The position numbers were made by a program, and so were the translations under genes. Under the pieces are notes generated by a model. It did no database searches. It was not told where the DNA came from and was given only the letters and a program-made list of their open reading frames with translations. A DNA stretch of 64,000 nt from Prevotella sp. (GTDB lineage: Bacteria; Bacteroidota; Bacteroidia; Bacteroidales; Bacteroidaceae): NCBI GenBank assembly GCA_017554105.1, contig JAFZIY010000026.1:124001-188000 (forward strand). The letters are read 5' to 3'. Each line of letters opens with the position of its first letter. The first letter of the stretch is position 1. This document shows, one piece after another, positions 7,868 to 15,915 of this stretch.

Positions 7868-7903
7868 AGAAATGGGTGCTTATTCCAAAGAACGGCACCC
7901 ATT
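7868..7903 (-). terminator. Probable terminator between ferredoxin and hydrolase genes
   Basis: Perfect 9-base stem (7871-7879 with 7895-7903, AATGGGTGC) followed on the minus strand by TTTCTTTTC. It separates the ferredoxin gene from the hydrolase and argues against the hydrolase start further upstream. Confidence 0.55.
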
Positions 7904-7947
7904 ATCATGTCTAACAATTAATCTTGTCCCCTAAGGGAATAGGATTC

Positions 7948-8115
7948 TTAAGGAAGTGAGATTGCCTCAGATGGGCAAACACTAGCGCAAGAGCCACACT
8001 CTGTGCACTCGTCAGCATTAATTGAATAACGCTCGCCCTCAGAAATTGCTCCTACTGGGCATTCATCGATACATGTACCGCATGCGATACAGTCTTCACC
8101 AATTACGTAAGCCAT
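7948..8115 (-). CDS. 2[4Fe-4S] ferredoxin
   Basis: 55 residues, too short for many gene finders. Two classic cluster motifs are intact: C9-x2-C12-x2-C15-x3-C19-P (CIACGTCIDECP) and C37-x2-C40-x2-C43-x3-C47-P (CTECGSCASVCP). This is the clostridial-type bacterial ferredoxin, a small cytoplasmic electron carrier for pyruvate:ferredoxin oxidoreductase, hydrogenase or Rnf in anaerobes. Monocistronic: a -7 promoter box lies upstream and a hairpin downstream. Confidence 0.95.
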   Translation of the reverse strand: MAYVIGEDCIACGTCIDECPVGAISEGERYSINADECTECGSCASVCPSEAISLP

Positions 8116-8163
8116 AATGAATATTAATTAATTTGTTAATAATGTTATCTACTTTTTGCGATG

Positions 8164-8171
8164 CAAAGATA
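8164..8171 (-). promoter_or_regulatory. -7 box upstream of ferredoxin gene
   Basis: TATCTTTG on the minus strand, about 50 bases before the ferredoxin ATG. No clear TTG at the expected -33 distance. Confidence 0.5.
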
Positions 8172-8344
8172 GAAAAATATCCAATACGTACCTAATTATG
8201 GGTATCCGATTTTAAATTAATTAACACAAAGTTCGGTTCTTATTACCAAGAAATAATGAAACGGGGAATAAAACGTTTATAGAATAGTCAACCGTTGAAA
8301 CGACACAATGCAATAATCGGGAGAAAGTGCCGTTATATATATTG

Positions 8345-9121
8345 ATGAAAAGAATTGTAGCATACTTTATTATAACGGTGATGTGCGCCGTAAGCGCCAT
8401 CGCACAGGAAAGGACGGTGGAGAACCGCCCATATACCGATTTGCGCCCGTTCCACTTCGGCGTACTCGTCGGTACCCACTTTCAGGACATCGAACTAAAC
8501 AATGTCGGTCCGCAGGTGATAACCACGGAAGACGGAACGATTGACGCTCTCGTCACATGCGACCAGGACCGCTGGGACGCGGGCTTTAATGTCGGCGTAC
8601 TGGGTGAGTTCCGCCTTGGCACTCACTTCGCATTGCGTGTGGCACCTGCAATGTATTTCGGTACGAAGCACTTCACGTTCCTCAACCTAAAAGAGACTCC
8701 TGACGGAAAACCTATAGAAGAACAGGAAGAGCCACAAAACAACAAGCAGGTAACGCAAATCTCAGTACTGAAAACTGCCTATATGTCCTGTGCTTTCGAA
8801 CTCATCTTCAGTGCCAAGCGCTTCAACAATCACCGCCCATACATGATGCTGGGACTGAACCCGATGCTTAACCTTTCGAACAAGGAGGATGAATATCTGA
8901 AGATGAAGAAGTTCGACGCCTATCTGGAGGCTGGTCTCGGTTGCGACTTCTATCTACCGTTCTTTAAACTGCGTCCCGAACTGAAGTTTGCCTACGGTCT
9001 GACAAACTGCATCGACACCGACCATGGCAACCACTTGAAAGACAAGAACATGCTACAATACACCAATTCCGTGAATAAAGGACGCAGTAAGATGATTGTA
9101 CTCACGTTCTACTTTGAATAA
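8345..9121 (+). CDS. porT: PorT, outer-membrane component of type IX secretion
   Basis: 258 residues from the ATG at 8345, which begins a clear signal peptide (MKRIVAYFIITVMCAVSAIA); an ATG 18 bases earlier would add six residues before it. The mature part is an outer-membrane beta-barrel: it opens with ENRPYTDLRPFHFGVLVGTH, the segment by which PorT is recognised, and alternates short amphipathic strands (FNVGVLGEFRLGTHFALRVA, YLEAGLGCDFYLPFFKLRPE). PorT is required for secretion of T9SS cargo in Porphyromonas. Its presence fits the cargo-like C-termini at 32724-35567 and 39863-45103. No Bacteroidetes promoter was recognised upstream. Confidence 0.85.
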   Translation: MKRIVAYFIITVMCAVSAIAQERTVENRPYTDLRPFHFGVLVGTHFQDIELNNVGPQVITTEDGTIDALVTCDQDRWDAGFNVGVLGEFRLGTHFALRVAPAMYFGTKHFTFLNLKETPDGKPIEEQEEPQNNKQVTQISVLKTAYMSCAFELIFSAKRFNNHRPYMMLGLNPMLNLSNKEDEYLKMKKFDAYLEAGLGCDFYLPFFKLRPELKFAYGLTNCIDTDHGNHLKDKNMLQYTNSVNKGRSKMIVLTFYFE

Positions 9122-9132
9122 GTTTTTATAAT

Positions 9133-9242
9133 GGAGAATGTAGAAAGTAGAATGTAGAATTATGATTACCACTATGATCCATGCACCAAGGCTTGTTTTA
9201 GAAATGTAATCATAACTCTACATTCTACACTCTCCGTTCTAC
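9133..9242. repeat. Imperfect inverted repeat between convergent genes
   Basis: Arms 9133-9168 and 9207-9242 are complementary with a few mismatches; the arms are built of repeated AGAATGTAGAA-type words. It fills the gap between porT and the metallophosphatase gene and may end both transcripts. Confidence 0.6.
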
Positions 9243-9250
9243 ACTAAATA

Positions 9251-10105
9251 CTATTTCTTGTCAAGATTAAGTATTACCTTTCCTACATAAACGGCGTGCT
9301 TGCCATTCTGGTCTACTGGCACCTGTTTGCCATCGAGGTCGGTAATGTACTTCAAACTTGGGAAATAGGTGTGTGAATGACCACCCAGCACGAGGTCGAT
9401 GCCACGTGTTTTCGCTATCACGCGGTTGTCATCGTCATCAACCTTCTTACCCATCTCCCATCCGAGGTGCGAGATGCAAATCACGAGGTCGCACTTCTTC
9501 ACGTTCCTCAGATAGTCGGTCCATCGCTGTGCCTCCGTGGCAGGGTCAAGATACTTCACTCCCTCGCAGTTATGGTCGAAGACAAGACCTTTAAGTGGAG
9601 GACAGATACCGAAGAGTCCTATCTTCACGCCGTCGCGCTTAATGATGGTATAGGGCTGTACTAGACCTTCAACCACCGTTCCCGTGAAGTCGTAGTTGGC
9701 ACACAAGATGGGGAATTCTGCCATCTTGAACAGTTTTGCCATGTTCTCCAGGCCAAAGTCGAACTCATGGTTGCCTATGGTTGCGGCATCATATTTCATC
9801 ATATTCATCAACTTCACCTCAACCTCTCCCTGATATAAATTATAATAAGGAGAGCCTTGCGAGAAGTCGCCACTGTCTATAAGCAACAACTTAGGAGCCT
9901 TTGCACGCTCCTCCTCGATCATCTTCATGCGTCGCAGGTAGCCTCCACGACCGGCAACGAGGGTGTCGCCAAGTGTAGGATTGAGTGGATAAACCGTGCT
10001 GTGTGTATCGTTGGTATGCAATATCACGAGTTGCTTGCCCTGTGCCAGCGTCACTGTAGTGCTTACCAAGCACAGCAGTGCAGCGATTATAGTCTTTTTC
10101 ATCAT
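9251..10105 (-). CDS. Secreted 5'-nucleotidase-type metallophosphatase (catalytic half)
   Basis: 284 residues: signal peptide (ends near VTLAQ) and a calcineurin-like metallophosphatase domain with all usual metal motifs: LHTNDTHS, DSGDFSQGSP, TIGNHEFDFG, CISHLGWE, VLGGHSHTYF. This is the N-terminal, catalytic half of UshA-like 5'-nucleotidases, which release nucleosides from nucleotides in the periplasm. The C-terminal substrate-binding domain is missing here and is encoded by the gene just upstream (7-base gap), so the pair is a split 5'-nucleotidase. The second codon ATG (10102) is an equally good start. Confidence 0.9.
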   Translation of the reverse strand: MMKKTIIAALLCLVSTTVTLAQGKQLVILHTNDTHSTVYPLNPTLGDTLVAGRGGYLRRMKMIEEERAKAPKLLLIDSGDFSQGSPYYNLYQGEVEVKLMNMMKYDAATIGNHEFDFGLENMAKLFKMAEFPILCANYDFTGTVVEGLVQPYTIIKRDGVKIGLFGICPPLKGLVFDHNCEGVKYLDPATEAQRWTDYLRNVKKCDLVICISHLGWEMGKKVDDDDNRVIAKTRGIDLVLGGHSHTYFPSLKYITDLDGKQVPVDQNGKHAVYVGKVILNLDKK

Positions 10106-10112
10106 GGCATTT

Positions 10113-10877
10113 TCATTCTTTAATGGTTATACGTCCTTCCAGTACCGAGTCGATTTTCTTTCCCTGTGCCTTCAGTTTTTCAAAATATCTCAGCATGACA
10201 TTGCGAGAGTTTGCCTCGTCATTGCCGGGAGCATTAAGATTGGTGCCGCTCTTGAACGCCGTCATCTGGTCGTTGCCCTGCTGCACGTAGTCGATTGTCG
10301 TAATGCGGTACTCACGGCTGGGATCAACAGGCTCGCCGCTTATCGTTGCCGACAGCATCTTATAGTCCTTGTCTGCCTCGATATGCACCTCATGGCTCAG
10401 GCACTCCCCTCCCCTGTTCAGCATCTGCTGGAACAGTTCGAGCACCTTGTCACCTTTCAGTGTCACGAACACTATCTTGTTCTCGAAGGGCGCCACGTCG
10501 GTAACATCACCTTTCGTAACCTCGCCCGCAGCCAGCGCCGCACGTATTCCACCATAGTTATAGCATGCAAAGTCAGGCTTCTCGCCATATTCCTCTGCCA
10601 TCGCCATGAAGATGTCGGGCAAGAGGTTTGAGAGCAATCCCTCTGGTCTGCCACGCTCAAGATATCGCGCCGCAGTTCCCACTACAGGTCTCGAGACGGA
10701 ATCTACCACCGTCTTGAAAGGTGCCATGAAAGCCGCAGCGGCCGCATCAGGGTTAGCGTCGTAACGACTGTCAATGAGCACACGTGTTCCAGTCACCGAA
10801 CTAAGACGATAGTGTGACCGGCAAGCCGTCAGCGTTAGAGCAACGACTAAAACGAATAAAAGTGTTTTGTTTCTCAT
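10113..10877 (-). CDS. 5'-nucleotidase C-terminal domain lipoprotein (substrate-binding half)
   Basis: 254 residues with a lipoprotein signal (LVVALTLTAC, lipid-modified Cys about residue 19). The body is the 5'-nucleotidase C-terminal domain: VVGTAARYLE, ACYNYGGIRAALAAGEVTKGDV, ENKIVFVTLKGDKVLELFQQ, and YRITTIDYVQQGNDQM. In UshA this domain binds the nucleotide base and is fused after the catalytic domain. Here it is a separate gene placed before the catalytic gene on the same transcript, reversing the domain order of the fused enzyme. Probably both halves assemble in the periplasm (inference). Confidence 0.88.
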   Translation of the reverse strand: MRNKTLLFVLVVALTLTACRSHYRLSSVTGTRVLIDSRYDANPDAAAAAFMAPFKTVVDSVSRPVVGTAARYLERGRPEGLLSNLLPDIFMAMAEEYGEKPDFACYNYGGIRAALAAGEVTKGDVTDVAPFENKIVFVTLKGDKVLELFQQMLNRGGECLSHEVHIEADKDYKMLSATISGEPVDPSREYRITTIDYVQQGNDQMTAFKSGTNLNAPGNDEANSRNVMLRYFEKLKAQGKKIDSVLEGRITIKE

Positions 10878-10902
10878 ATACTAAATGGTTGTTTTCTATC
10901 TG

Positions 10903-10910
10903 CAAAGATA
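10903..10910 (-). promoter_or_regulatory. -7 box of the split 5'-nucleotidase operon
   Basis: TATCTTTG on the minus strand 26 bases before the lipoprotein ATG. The -33 element is not clear. Confidence 0.5.
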
Positions 10911-10994
10911 ACTTTTTTATCTGAAAGAGAGGTCTTTTTTGCCTATAAAAGTATAAAAAAAGGAAGAAAAAAGAAAAAAGAGGGTTCCAATGTG

Positions 10995-11023
10995 TTGTAA
11001 TTCAGAAAAATGTATTACCTTTG
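10995..11023 (+). promoter_or_regulatory. Promoter of rplS
   Basis: TTG (10995-10997) and TACCTTTG (11016-11023), 18-base spacer. A leader of about 85 bases with a possible small hairpin (GGCA...TGCC) precedes the rplS ATG. Confidence 0.6.
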
Positions 11024-11112
11024 CACCGCTTTTTCGACGTAACCTATGGCAGGAAGAAGAGTTGCCTAGCTATGTTGCGCGAAACTATTACAAATTCTAA
11101 TCATAAAAAACA

Positions 11113-11478
11113 ATGGATTTAATAAAAGTTGCTGAAGAAGCATTTGCAACTGGCAAGAAGTTCCCTGAGTTCAAGTCTGGTGATACTATTACCGTTGCTT
11201 ACAAAATCATCGAGGGTTCAAAGGAGCGTATCCAGCTCTATCGCGGTGTCGTAATTAAGATCTGCGGCCATGGCGAGAAGAAGCGTTTCACCGTTCGCAA
11301 GATGTCTGGTACCGTAGGTGTAGAGCGTATCTTCCCTATCGAGAGTCCTAACATCGAGAGCATTGAGGTGAACAAGGTTGGTAAGGTACGTCGCGCTAAG
11401 CTGTACTACCTGCGCAAGCTCACTGGTAAGAAGGCACGTATTGCTGAGAAGCGTTCTGCTGTTGTTACAGAGAAATAA
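11113..11478 (+). CDS. rplS: 50S ribosomal protein L19
   Basis: 121 residues, full length for L19. It is recognised by [56 protein letters not shown] and [21 protein letters not shown]19 sits at the 30S/50S interface of the large subunit. Usual neighbours such as trmD or rpsP are absent, so the gene stands alone, with its own promoter, an 85-base leader and a strong terminator. Confidence 0.97.
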   Translation: MDLIKVAEEAFATGKKFPEFKSGDTITVAYKIIEGSKERIQLYRGVVIKICGHGEKKRFTVRKMSGTVGVERIFPIESPNIESIEVNKVGKVRRAKLYYLRKLTGKKARIAEKRSAVVTEK

Positions 11479-11504
11479 TTGCTTCTCCCTCAATCGGAAG
11501 AAAT

Positions 11505-11540
11505 AAGAAAGGCTTGTTCCATTGGAGCAAGCCTTTCTTG
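11505..11540 (+). terminator. Terminator after rplS
   Basis: Stem 11505-11520 with 11524-11539 (AAGAAAGGCTTGTTCC and its complement, one mismatch), loop ATT. It is A-rich on one side and T-rich on the other, so it may serve the convergent CapA-like gene as well. Confidence 0.85.
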
Positions 11541-11561
11541 TCATAGTATGATGGGTGATGA

Positions 11562-12662
11562 TTATTTCCTTCTGATGTTTCCCTCTACATCGACCGTTGC
11601 CTGACTCTGCGGCACATCAGTGCGAGAGAGGTCTGCCATGTTACGTGCAACGCTGTTTGTGGCATCACGGCGCGGACCTACTCCACGCTGCTGGGTGAAT
11701 GAATGTATCTTTCCCGAGAGGAACGTGCCGTCAGAAGATATCTTTATCTCCACCACAGGCGCATGGTTGAGTACACCCGTGAGACTCATTCCGTATGGAG
11801 TACAGAAGTTTCCGAGACTGTAGGCTATGAACCTGTCCTTATAAACCTCCACGCAACGAGTAACATGAGGACCATGACCATAGACGACATCAGCGCCATT
11901 GTCGATGCAGAAATGGGCAAAGTCGCGCAGCGCACCGCGGTTCTCACCGAGGAATGTCTCGGTACCTTGTGGCAGATGACCTTTGTCTCTACCCTCTGCA
12001 CCGCCGTGGAATGATACGATGATGATGTCCGACTTCTGCTTCAGTTGTTCAATGATGCTTTTTACCAGTGCGAGATCCGCATGTTTCATGGTGTAGCGGT
12101 TATGTCCGAAAGCACAGAGACCATATTTCACTCCGTTGCGCTCAACCACGGCATACTGTGTCCTTCCCGCAATGCCGGAGAACTTAATGCCCTGCTCATT
12201 GAGGCAACGCTCGGTCGATTCGATGCCTGTCTGCCCGAAGTCGTTGGCATGGTTGTTTGCCATGCTCAGGAAGTCGTAGCCTGCATCGGTGAGCAATGGC
12301 GCGTAACTCGTGGGAGTACGGAATGCGAAACTGTTAGGACCAGTGCCCTTAGTACTTGTTCCGCCGTCGCAGAGAGTACCCTCGAGATTGCCCACAGCGA
12401 GGTCGGCACGCTTGGTTATCGGCTTGGTGTCGTCGAAAAGATTGGCACCGTTGTTGGCAGGTAACTGTCTTGAGGGGAATGTAGTGCCCATCATAATGTC
12501 ACCAGTCATTGCTATCGTCAGCGTGTCGGGTTTCCTTGTCGGAGCGCTTTCGTTCACCGTGGTCTCATCCACTGTGGCGAATGCTTTCTGTCCGTCACTG
12601 TTCTTCGAGTTACATGCCATACACATGGCAGCGAGGAATAATGTTGTGAATAATGTTTTCAT
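11562..12662 (-). CDS. CapA family lipoprotein (PGA_cap metallophosphoesterase fold)
   Basis: 366 residues from the ATG at 12662, which opens a lipoprotein signal (LFLAAMCMAC). The longer open frame to 12746 runs back through a terminator hairpin and is rejected. The domain is PGA_cap: TIAMTGDIMMGTTFP, AVGNLEGTLCDGG, FLSMANNHANDFGQ, IIVSFHGGAEG, VVYGHGPHVTRCVEVYK, IAYSLGNFC. CapA proteins take part in poly-gamma-glutamate capsule production, but many Bacteroidetes homologues stand alone without capB or capC, as here, so the substrate is unknown. The fold is a metal-dependent phosphoesterase relative. Confidence 0.85.
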   Translation of the reverse strand: MKTLFTTLFLAAMCMACNSKNSDGQKAFATVDETTVNESAPTRKPDTLTIAMTGDIMMGTTFPSRQLPANNGANLFDDTKPITKRADLAVGNLEGTLCDGGTSTKGTGPNSFAFRTPTSYAPLLTDAGYDFLSMANNHANDFGQTGIESTERCLNEQGIKFSGIAGRTQYAVVERNGVKYGLCAFGHNRYTMKHADLALVKSIIEQLKQKSDIIIVSFHGGAEGRDKGHLPQGTETFLGENRGALRDFAHFCIDNGADVVYGHGPHVTRCVEVYKDRFIAYSLGNFCTPYGMSLTGVLNHAPVVEIKISSDGTFLSGKIHSFTQQRGVGPRRDATNSVARNMADLSRTDVPQSQATVDVEGNIRRK

Positions 12663-12689
12663 GTTTCTTCGATAGGAGTTTTTATGTAT

Positions 12690-12753
12690 AAAAAACGAGC
12701 GTTGAGCCAGTAGAGTAATGCCATCGGCATAACTAACCTCGCTCAACGCTCGT
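12690..12753 (-). terminator. Terminator of the NlpC/P60 gene
   Basis: On the minus strand a perfect 13-base stem (12741-12753 with 12695-12707, GCTCAACGCTCGT) encloses 33 bases with a nested ATGCC/GGCAT hairpin and runs directly into TTTTTT. It lies between the NlpC/P60 stop and the CapA ATG. Confidence 0.85.
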
Positions 12754-12779
12754 CACTGAACTTTCAATGTTAAAAACAA

Positions 12780-13355
12780 CTACATCACTCTCTTTGCAAA
12801 GAGGTAGCGGCGGGCATAATAACTCTCACGGGAGTTGCTCACCTTAACACCGCGAAGCGATGCATGGATGAAATTGAAACTGCCTGTAGCAGGGTCAACA
12901 TCAACGACGATACCCACGTGACCTACGTTACCGCCACTGCGTGGACTGGTAAAGAACACCAGGTCGCCACTCTGCAATTCACTATTGCTGATGCGATAGC
13001 CCTGAGTTGACTGCATGCGTGAAGAACGGCTGAGCGAGATGCCCATCTTGCCGAATACATAACTGGTGAAACCTGAGCAGTCGAACACGTATGGCCCGGC
13101 ACTTCCGTGACTATAGCGGGCACCCATGTGGGCGAAAGCCTCGTCAAGGATACTGTTCACCATCGTGTTGTTGTTATTGGCATAGTCAACTCCCTCATCG
13201 AGATAGAGGAAGTCGTAATTGTCTATTTCATCTACGCGTTGTTCCTGTCTGGGCTGAGCCTTTGCTCTTGTTCTGTGCTTCTTCTTACCTGCAAATGCTG
13301 GGGTGAGCGACGAGAACAATAAAAACAAAGCTGTCAGTGCAACAAATTTTCTCAT
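12780..13355 (-). CDS. Secreted NlpC/P60 (C40) peptidase
   Basis: 191 residues from the second ATG (13355); starting at 13361 adds two residues. A signal peptide (to PAFAG) is followed by a basic linker and a C40 domain at about 65-190: catalytic Cys in YVFDCSGFTSYVFGK, His in GNVGHVGIVVDV, third residue His in FNFIHASLRG. These enzymes cut stem peptides of peptidoglycan (gamma-D-Glu to diamino acid bonds). No SH3b targeting domain is seen. It has its own promoter and terminator, so it is monocistronic. Confidence 0.92.
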   Translation of the reverse strand: MRKFVALTALFLLFSSLTPAFAGKKKHRTRAKAQPRQEQRVDEIDNYDFLYLDEGVDYANNNNTMVNSILDEAFAHMGARYSHGSAGPYVFDCSGFTSYVFGKMGISLSRSSRMQSTQGYRISNSELQSGDLVFFTSPRSGGNVGHVGIVVDVDPATGSFNFIHASLRGVKVSNSRESYYARRYLFAKRVM

Positions 13356-13361
13356 TATCAA

Positions 13362-13747
13362 TAATTAAAAGATTAGGTATTAATATACTTTCTCAAAAAA
13401 TCACGATGCGAAGGTACAAAAAAAAAGACAGCCGTCAAAGAGTGTTTACATCTTTTTCGATATACCAAAAAAGGGGCTTTTGACGACCGTAGTCTTGTGT
13501 TTCGTGCAATATAACAGCACTTTACGTGATGTTACTACAACAAAGGTTTAGGGTGTAATGTTTACATCTTTTAAGATTATATTTATCGAATTTCCAAAAT
13601 ATTTTAGCATTCTGTGCACGCAAACACAGTAATAAACAATGTATATTTCTACAAAAACAACTACAATTTGGCATAAAATCCGCATATCAAACCGATGGTT
13701 ATCAGTGACAGAAAGTACCAAAATTCATCCCCTGGGTTTGAGGGATG
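13362..13747. other. Gene-free gap with a 14-base direct repeat
   Basis: 386 bases without a credible gene. It holds the NlpC/P60 promoter (13409-13439) and two copies of TGTTTACATCTTTT (13443-13456 and 13559-13572), 116 bases apart. The rest is AT-rich and unassigned. Confidence 0.5.
13409..13439 (-). promoter_or_regulatory. Promoter of the NlpC/P60 gene
   Basis: On the minus strand TTTG (13436-13439) and TACCTTCG (13409-13416), 19-base spacer; the last -7 position differs from the consensus. Confidence 0.55.
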
Positions 13748-14890
13748 TTATTGTAAATCATAAACTTCGGTGGTGCCAGTGCATGAGATGGCAATGCGCC
13801 TGCCACCATTGAGCACCACAAGATGTGCCTGCATAGACTCGTCCTTGGTATAGATGAGACGGTATGCACTGTGTCCGAAACTGGTTACGCGGTAAGTGTT
13901 GACAGTACCGAAGCTATACTTCTGCGTCGCAATGCCACTGATGGTGCCGTTCTGCGCCACATCCATATTGAAAACCCATGTCACGGAACCATCACTATAC
14001 GGCCTCTCAGAGAGCATGGTATTGTCGATGATGGGCTTCTTGCTCTTGTCCCACTGTCCGTCATTGCCGGCATAGAAGCCATCATGGGCGTAGTTGTTAC
14101 GCATCTTGCAACCACTGGCATCCACATAATACAGTTTTCCACCATCGTTTACCCACACACTGCGTGCATACTCGCCACTGATAGAGTACTCATAGACGGT
14201 CTCTCCCGACTGCAATGTGTTCCAATTGCCACCGTCAGTACCTGCCTTGATGGCATAGCGCGCTGGTGTATAGTCGGGGTCGTTAGGGTCGCGGTATTCA
14301 TCAACAGAGGTCTCCCCGCCACCTTCACTCGTGCTCTGGGAAACAGCCTCTTTATCAAAGGTTTCCTCTGTCGGCTCATAACGAAACTTACTGTCATCCG
14401 AACTGCCAATGTTGTAGAGTAAAGCGAAGATCAAGACTGCCACTGAAGCAATGACAATAAAGGTGCAGCAGCCGCATCCCAGCAGTATAGGAGCAGAGGA
14501 ACCACTGCCCTTTCGTCTGGTCGCCAACGCGATAATAAGGAAGAATCCCGCAATAAGCGCCAGTACGCCTATGGCACCGCTGATATAGGGGACTGCCTTC
14601 TTGAGTTTTGAGCCAAACGATTCACCAGAGAAGGAAAAGTCGTCTCCCGAAGAATTTCCTGATGGCATACTCTCCTGCCATTCCTTTTCAGCATCGTAGT
14701 CGTATGAACTCTCCTCGTCGATTGAAGACTTTTTATTATCATACGCCTGCGCCAGCAGTTGTCCACCAGCATCTGGCAAGGCATTATAAACATCGCCACG
14801 ACCAGCCTTTGCCGACGAAGGCATAAGAAGCATGACCATCAACGCAATAACGGCAAATGCCGAACTGTATTTCACTTTTATGTTTCCCAT
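13748..14890 (-). CDS. Hypothetical membrane protein with extracytoplasmic C-terminal domain
   Basis: 380 residues, not assigned to a family. A hydrophobic N-terminal segment (ending SSAKAG) looks like a signal peptide. After a serine- and acid-rich stretch (about 55-90) come two transmembrane helices: about 103-126 (ISGAIGVLALIAGFFLIIAL) and about 136-162, the latter with a Cys-rich start (LLGCGCCTFIVIASVAVL). The C-terminal 215 residues are polar and rich in Tyr, Gly and beta-strand residues (YYVDASGCKMRNNYAHDG, VTWVFNMDVAQNGTISG), possibly a lipocalin-like fold. If the signal is cleaved, both soluble parts lie outside the cytoplasm. Monocistronic; a -7 box lies upstream. Confidence 0.7.
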   Translation of the reverse strand: MGNIKVKYSSAFAVIALMVMLLMPSSAKAGRGDVYNALPDAGGQLLAQAYDNKKSSIDEESSYDYDAEKEWQESMPSGNSSGDDFSFSGESFGSKLKKAVPYISGAIGVLALIAGFFLIIALATRRKGSGSSAPILLGCGCCTFIVIASVAVLIFALLYNIGSSDDSKFRYEPTEETFDKEAVSQSTSEGGGETSVDEYRDPNDPDYTPARYAIKAGTDGGNWNTLQSGETVYEYSISGEYARSVWVNDGGKLYYVDASGCKMRNNYAHDGFYAGNDGQWDKSKKPIIDNTMLSERPYSDGSVTWVFNMDVAQNGTISGIATQKYSFGTVNTYRVTSFGHSAYRLIYTKDESMQAHLVVLNGGRRIAISCTGTTEVYDLQ

Positions 14891-14950
14891 AACCTATGTT
14901 TCGGGAGACACCCTCCCATTTAAGTTTTACAAATACGTTATATATGATTG

Positions 14951-14958
14951 CAAAGATA
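14951..14958 (-). promoter_or_regulatory. -7 box upstream of the membrane protein gene
   Basis: TATCTTTG on the minus strand about 60 bases before the ATG at 14890; a possible TTTG lies 22 bases further upstream (14981-14984). Confidence 0.45.
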
Positions 14959-15102
14959 ATGAAAAAAAAGAACAAACCCGCAAACTTTTACTATAATTCT
15001 ATTTAATTCATCATGAATTAGCATGCAAAAGATGGCCAATGGGAATGCAAAAAGCCAAAACTGGGATTGCAATTCATGTCAAATGGCGGAACAAAATAAG
15101 GA

Positions 15103-15915
15103 CTATCGCAACAGAATGCCTGTAAAGATTCTACCTGATGCCACCCCAAGCCGACGGGCAGAGAAATAATGGGCAGAGTCGGTGTATGTACAGATGCCAG
15201 AAAGATGGATATTGTCGGCGAGAACACCCATGTCGATGAGTTGCAGGCGGTTGCACTCGGGAAGGTCGATGTGCCATTTCTCTTCCGCTTGTGCTTCCTC
15301 TGAACCCGAGACGCTCATCAACGGGAAGCGACGGGCTATACGTTGCATAGGGAACTGTGCCTCGGTAAAGGCAGCATAGACCTCATCGCCCACCTCGAAC
15401 GACTGCAAAGAAATACCAGGACCAATGACAGCACGTAGGGTTTCGGGACGAGTGGCATAGCGAATTGCCATCGCTCTCAGCGTCACTTGCACTATTCGCT
15501 TCACTGTGCCACGCCATCCAGCATGGACAGCAGCAACGCAGCGATGCTCAGGGTCATAGAGAAGAATAGGTATGCAGTCGGCTGTGGAAACACCGATGCA
15601 GACACCCGCCATGTCGGTTATCACGGCATCGACACCCTCAATGAACGACTTGCGCTCTTCTTGCTGAAGACCGAAATACTCTGGAGTGATAAAACGGAAC
15701 TCACTACTGTGCGTCTGATGTGGATAAACGAAACGGTCGGTGTCGATATTCAGCCTTTCAGCAAGAATGGAAAGGTTCTTCGCGATGTTCTCCTCCGAGT
15801 CGCCACAATAGTGATTGATATTAAACGAGGCGTAGTTTCCAGTGCTCACACCACCCTCACGCATAGAGGAGAAGGCGGTGACACGGTCGCCTAAGTCATA
15901 TTCGAGCAGTCTCAT
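15103..15915 (-). CDS. pgeF: Peptidoglycan editing factor PgeF (YfiH/DUF152)
   Basis: 270 residues, complete. Family motifs with the metal-binding His/Cys/His are present: FVYPHQTHSSEF, IGVSTADCIPILLYD, AAVHAGWRGTVKRIV, and AVIGPGISLQSFEVG. PgeF (formerly a multicopper polyphenol oxidase) removes misincorporated residues from peptidoglycan precursors and in other bacteria shows purine nucleoside activity. Its ATG shares one base with the obgE stop (TGATG), so it is translationally coupled as last gene of the hpt-adk-obgE-pgeF operon. No clear terminator follows. Confidence 0.93.
   Translation of the reverse strand: MRLLEYDLGDRVTAFSSMREGGVSTGNYASFNINHYCGDSEENIAKNLSILAERLNIDTDRFVYPHQTHSSEFRFITPEYFGLQQEERKSFIEGVDAVITDMAGVCIGVSTADCIPILLYDPEHRCVAAVHAGWRGTVKRIVQVTLRAMAIRYATRPETLRAVIGPGISLQSFEVGDEVYAAFTEAQFPMQRIARRFPLMSVSGSEEAQAEEKWHIDLPECNRLQLIDMGVLADNIHLSGICTYTDSAHYFSARRLGVASGRIFTGILLR

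Noticed and set aside
12663..12746. Longer start of the CapA-like protein
   Set aside because: It reads through the NlpC/P60 terminator; the lipoprotein signal begins at 12662.
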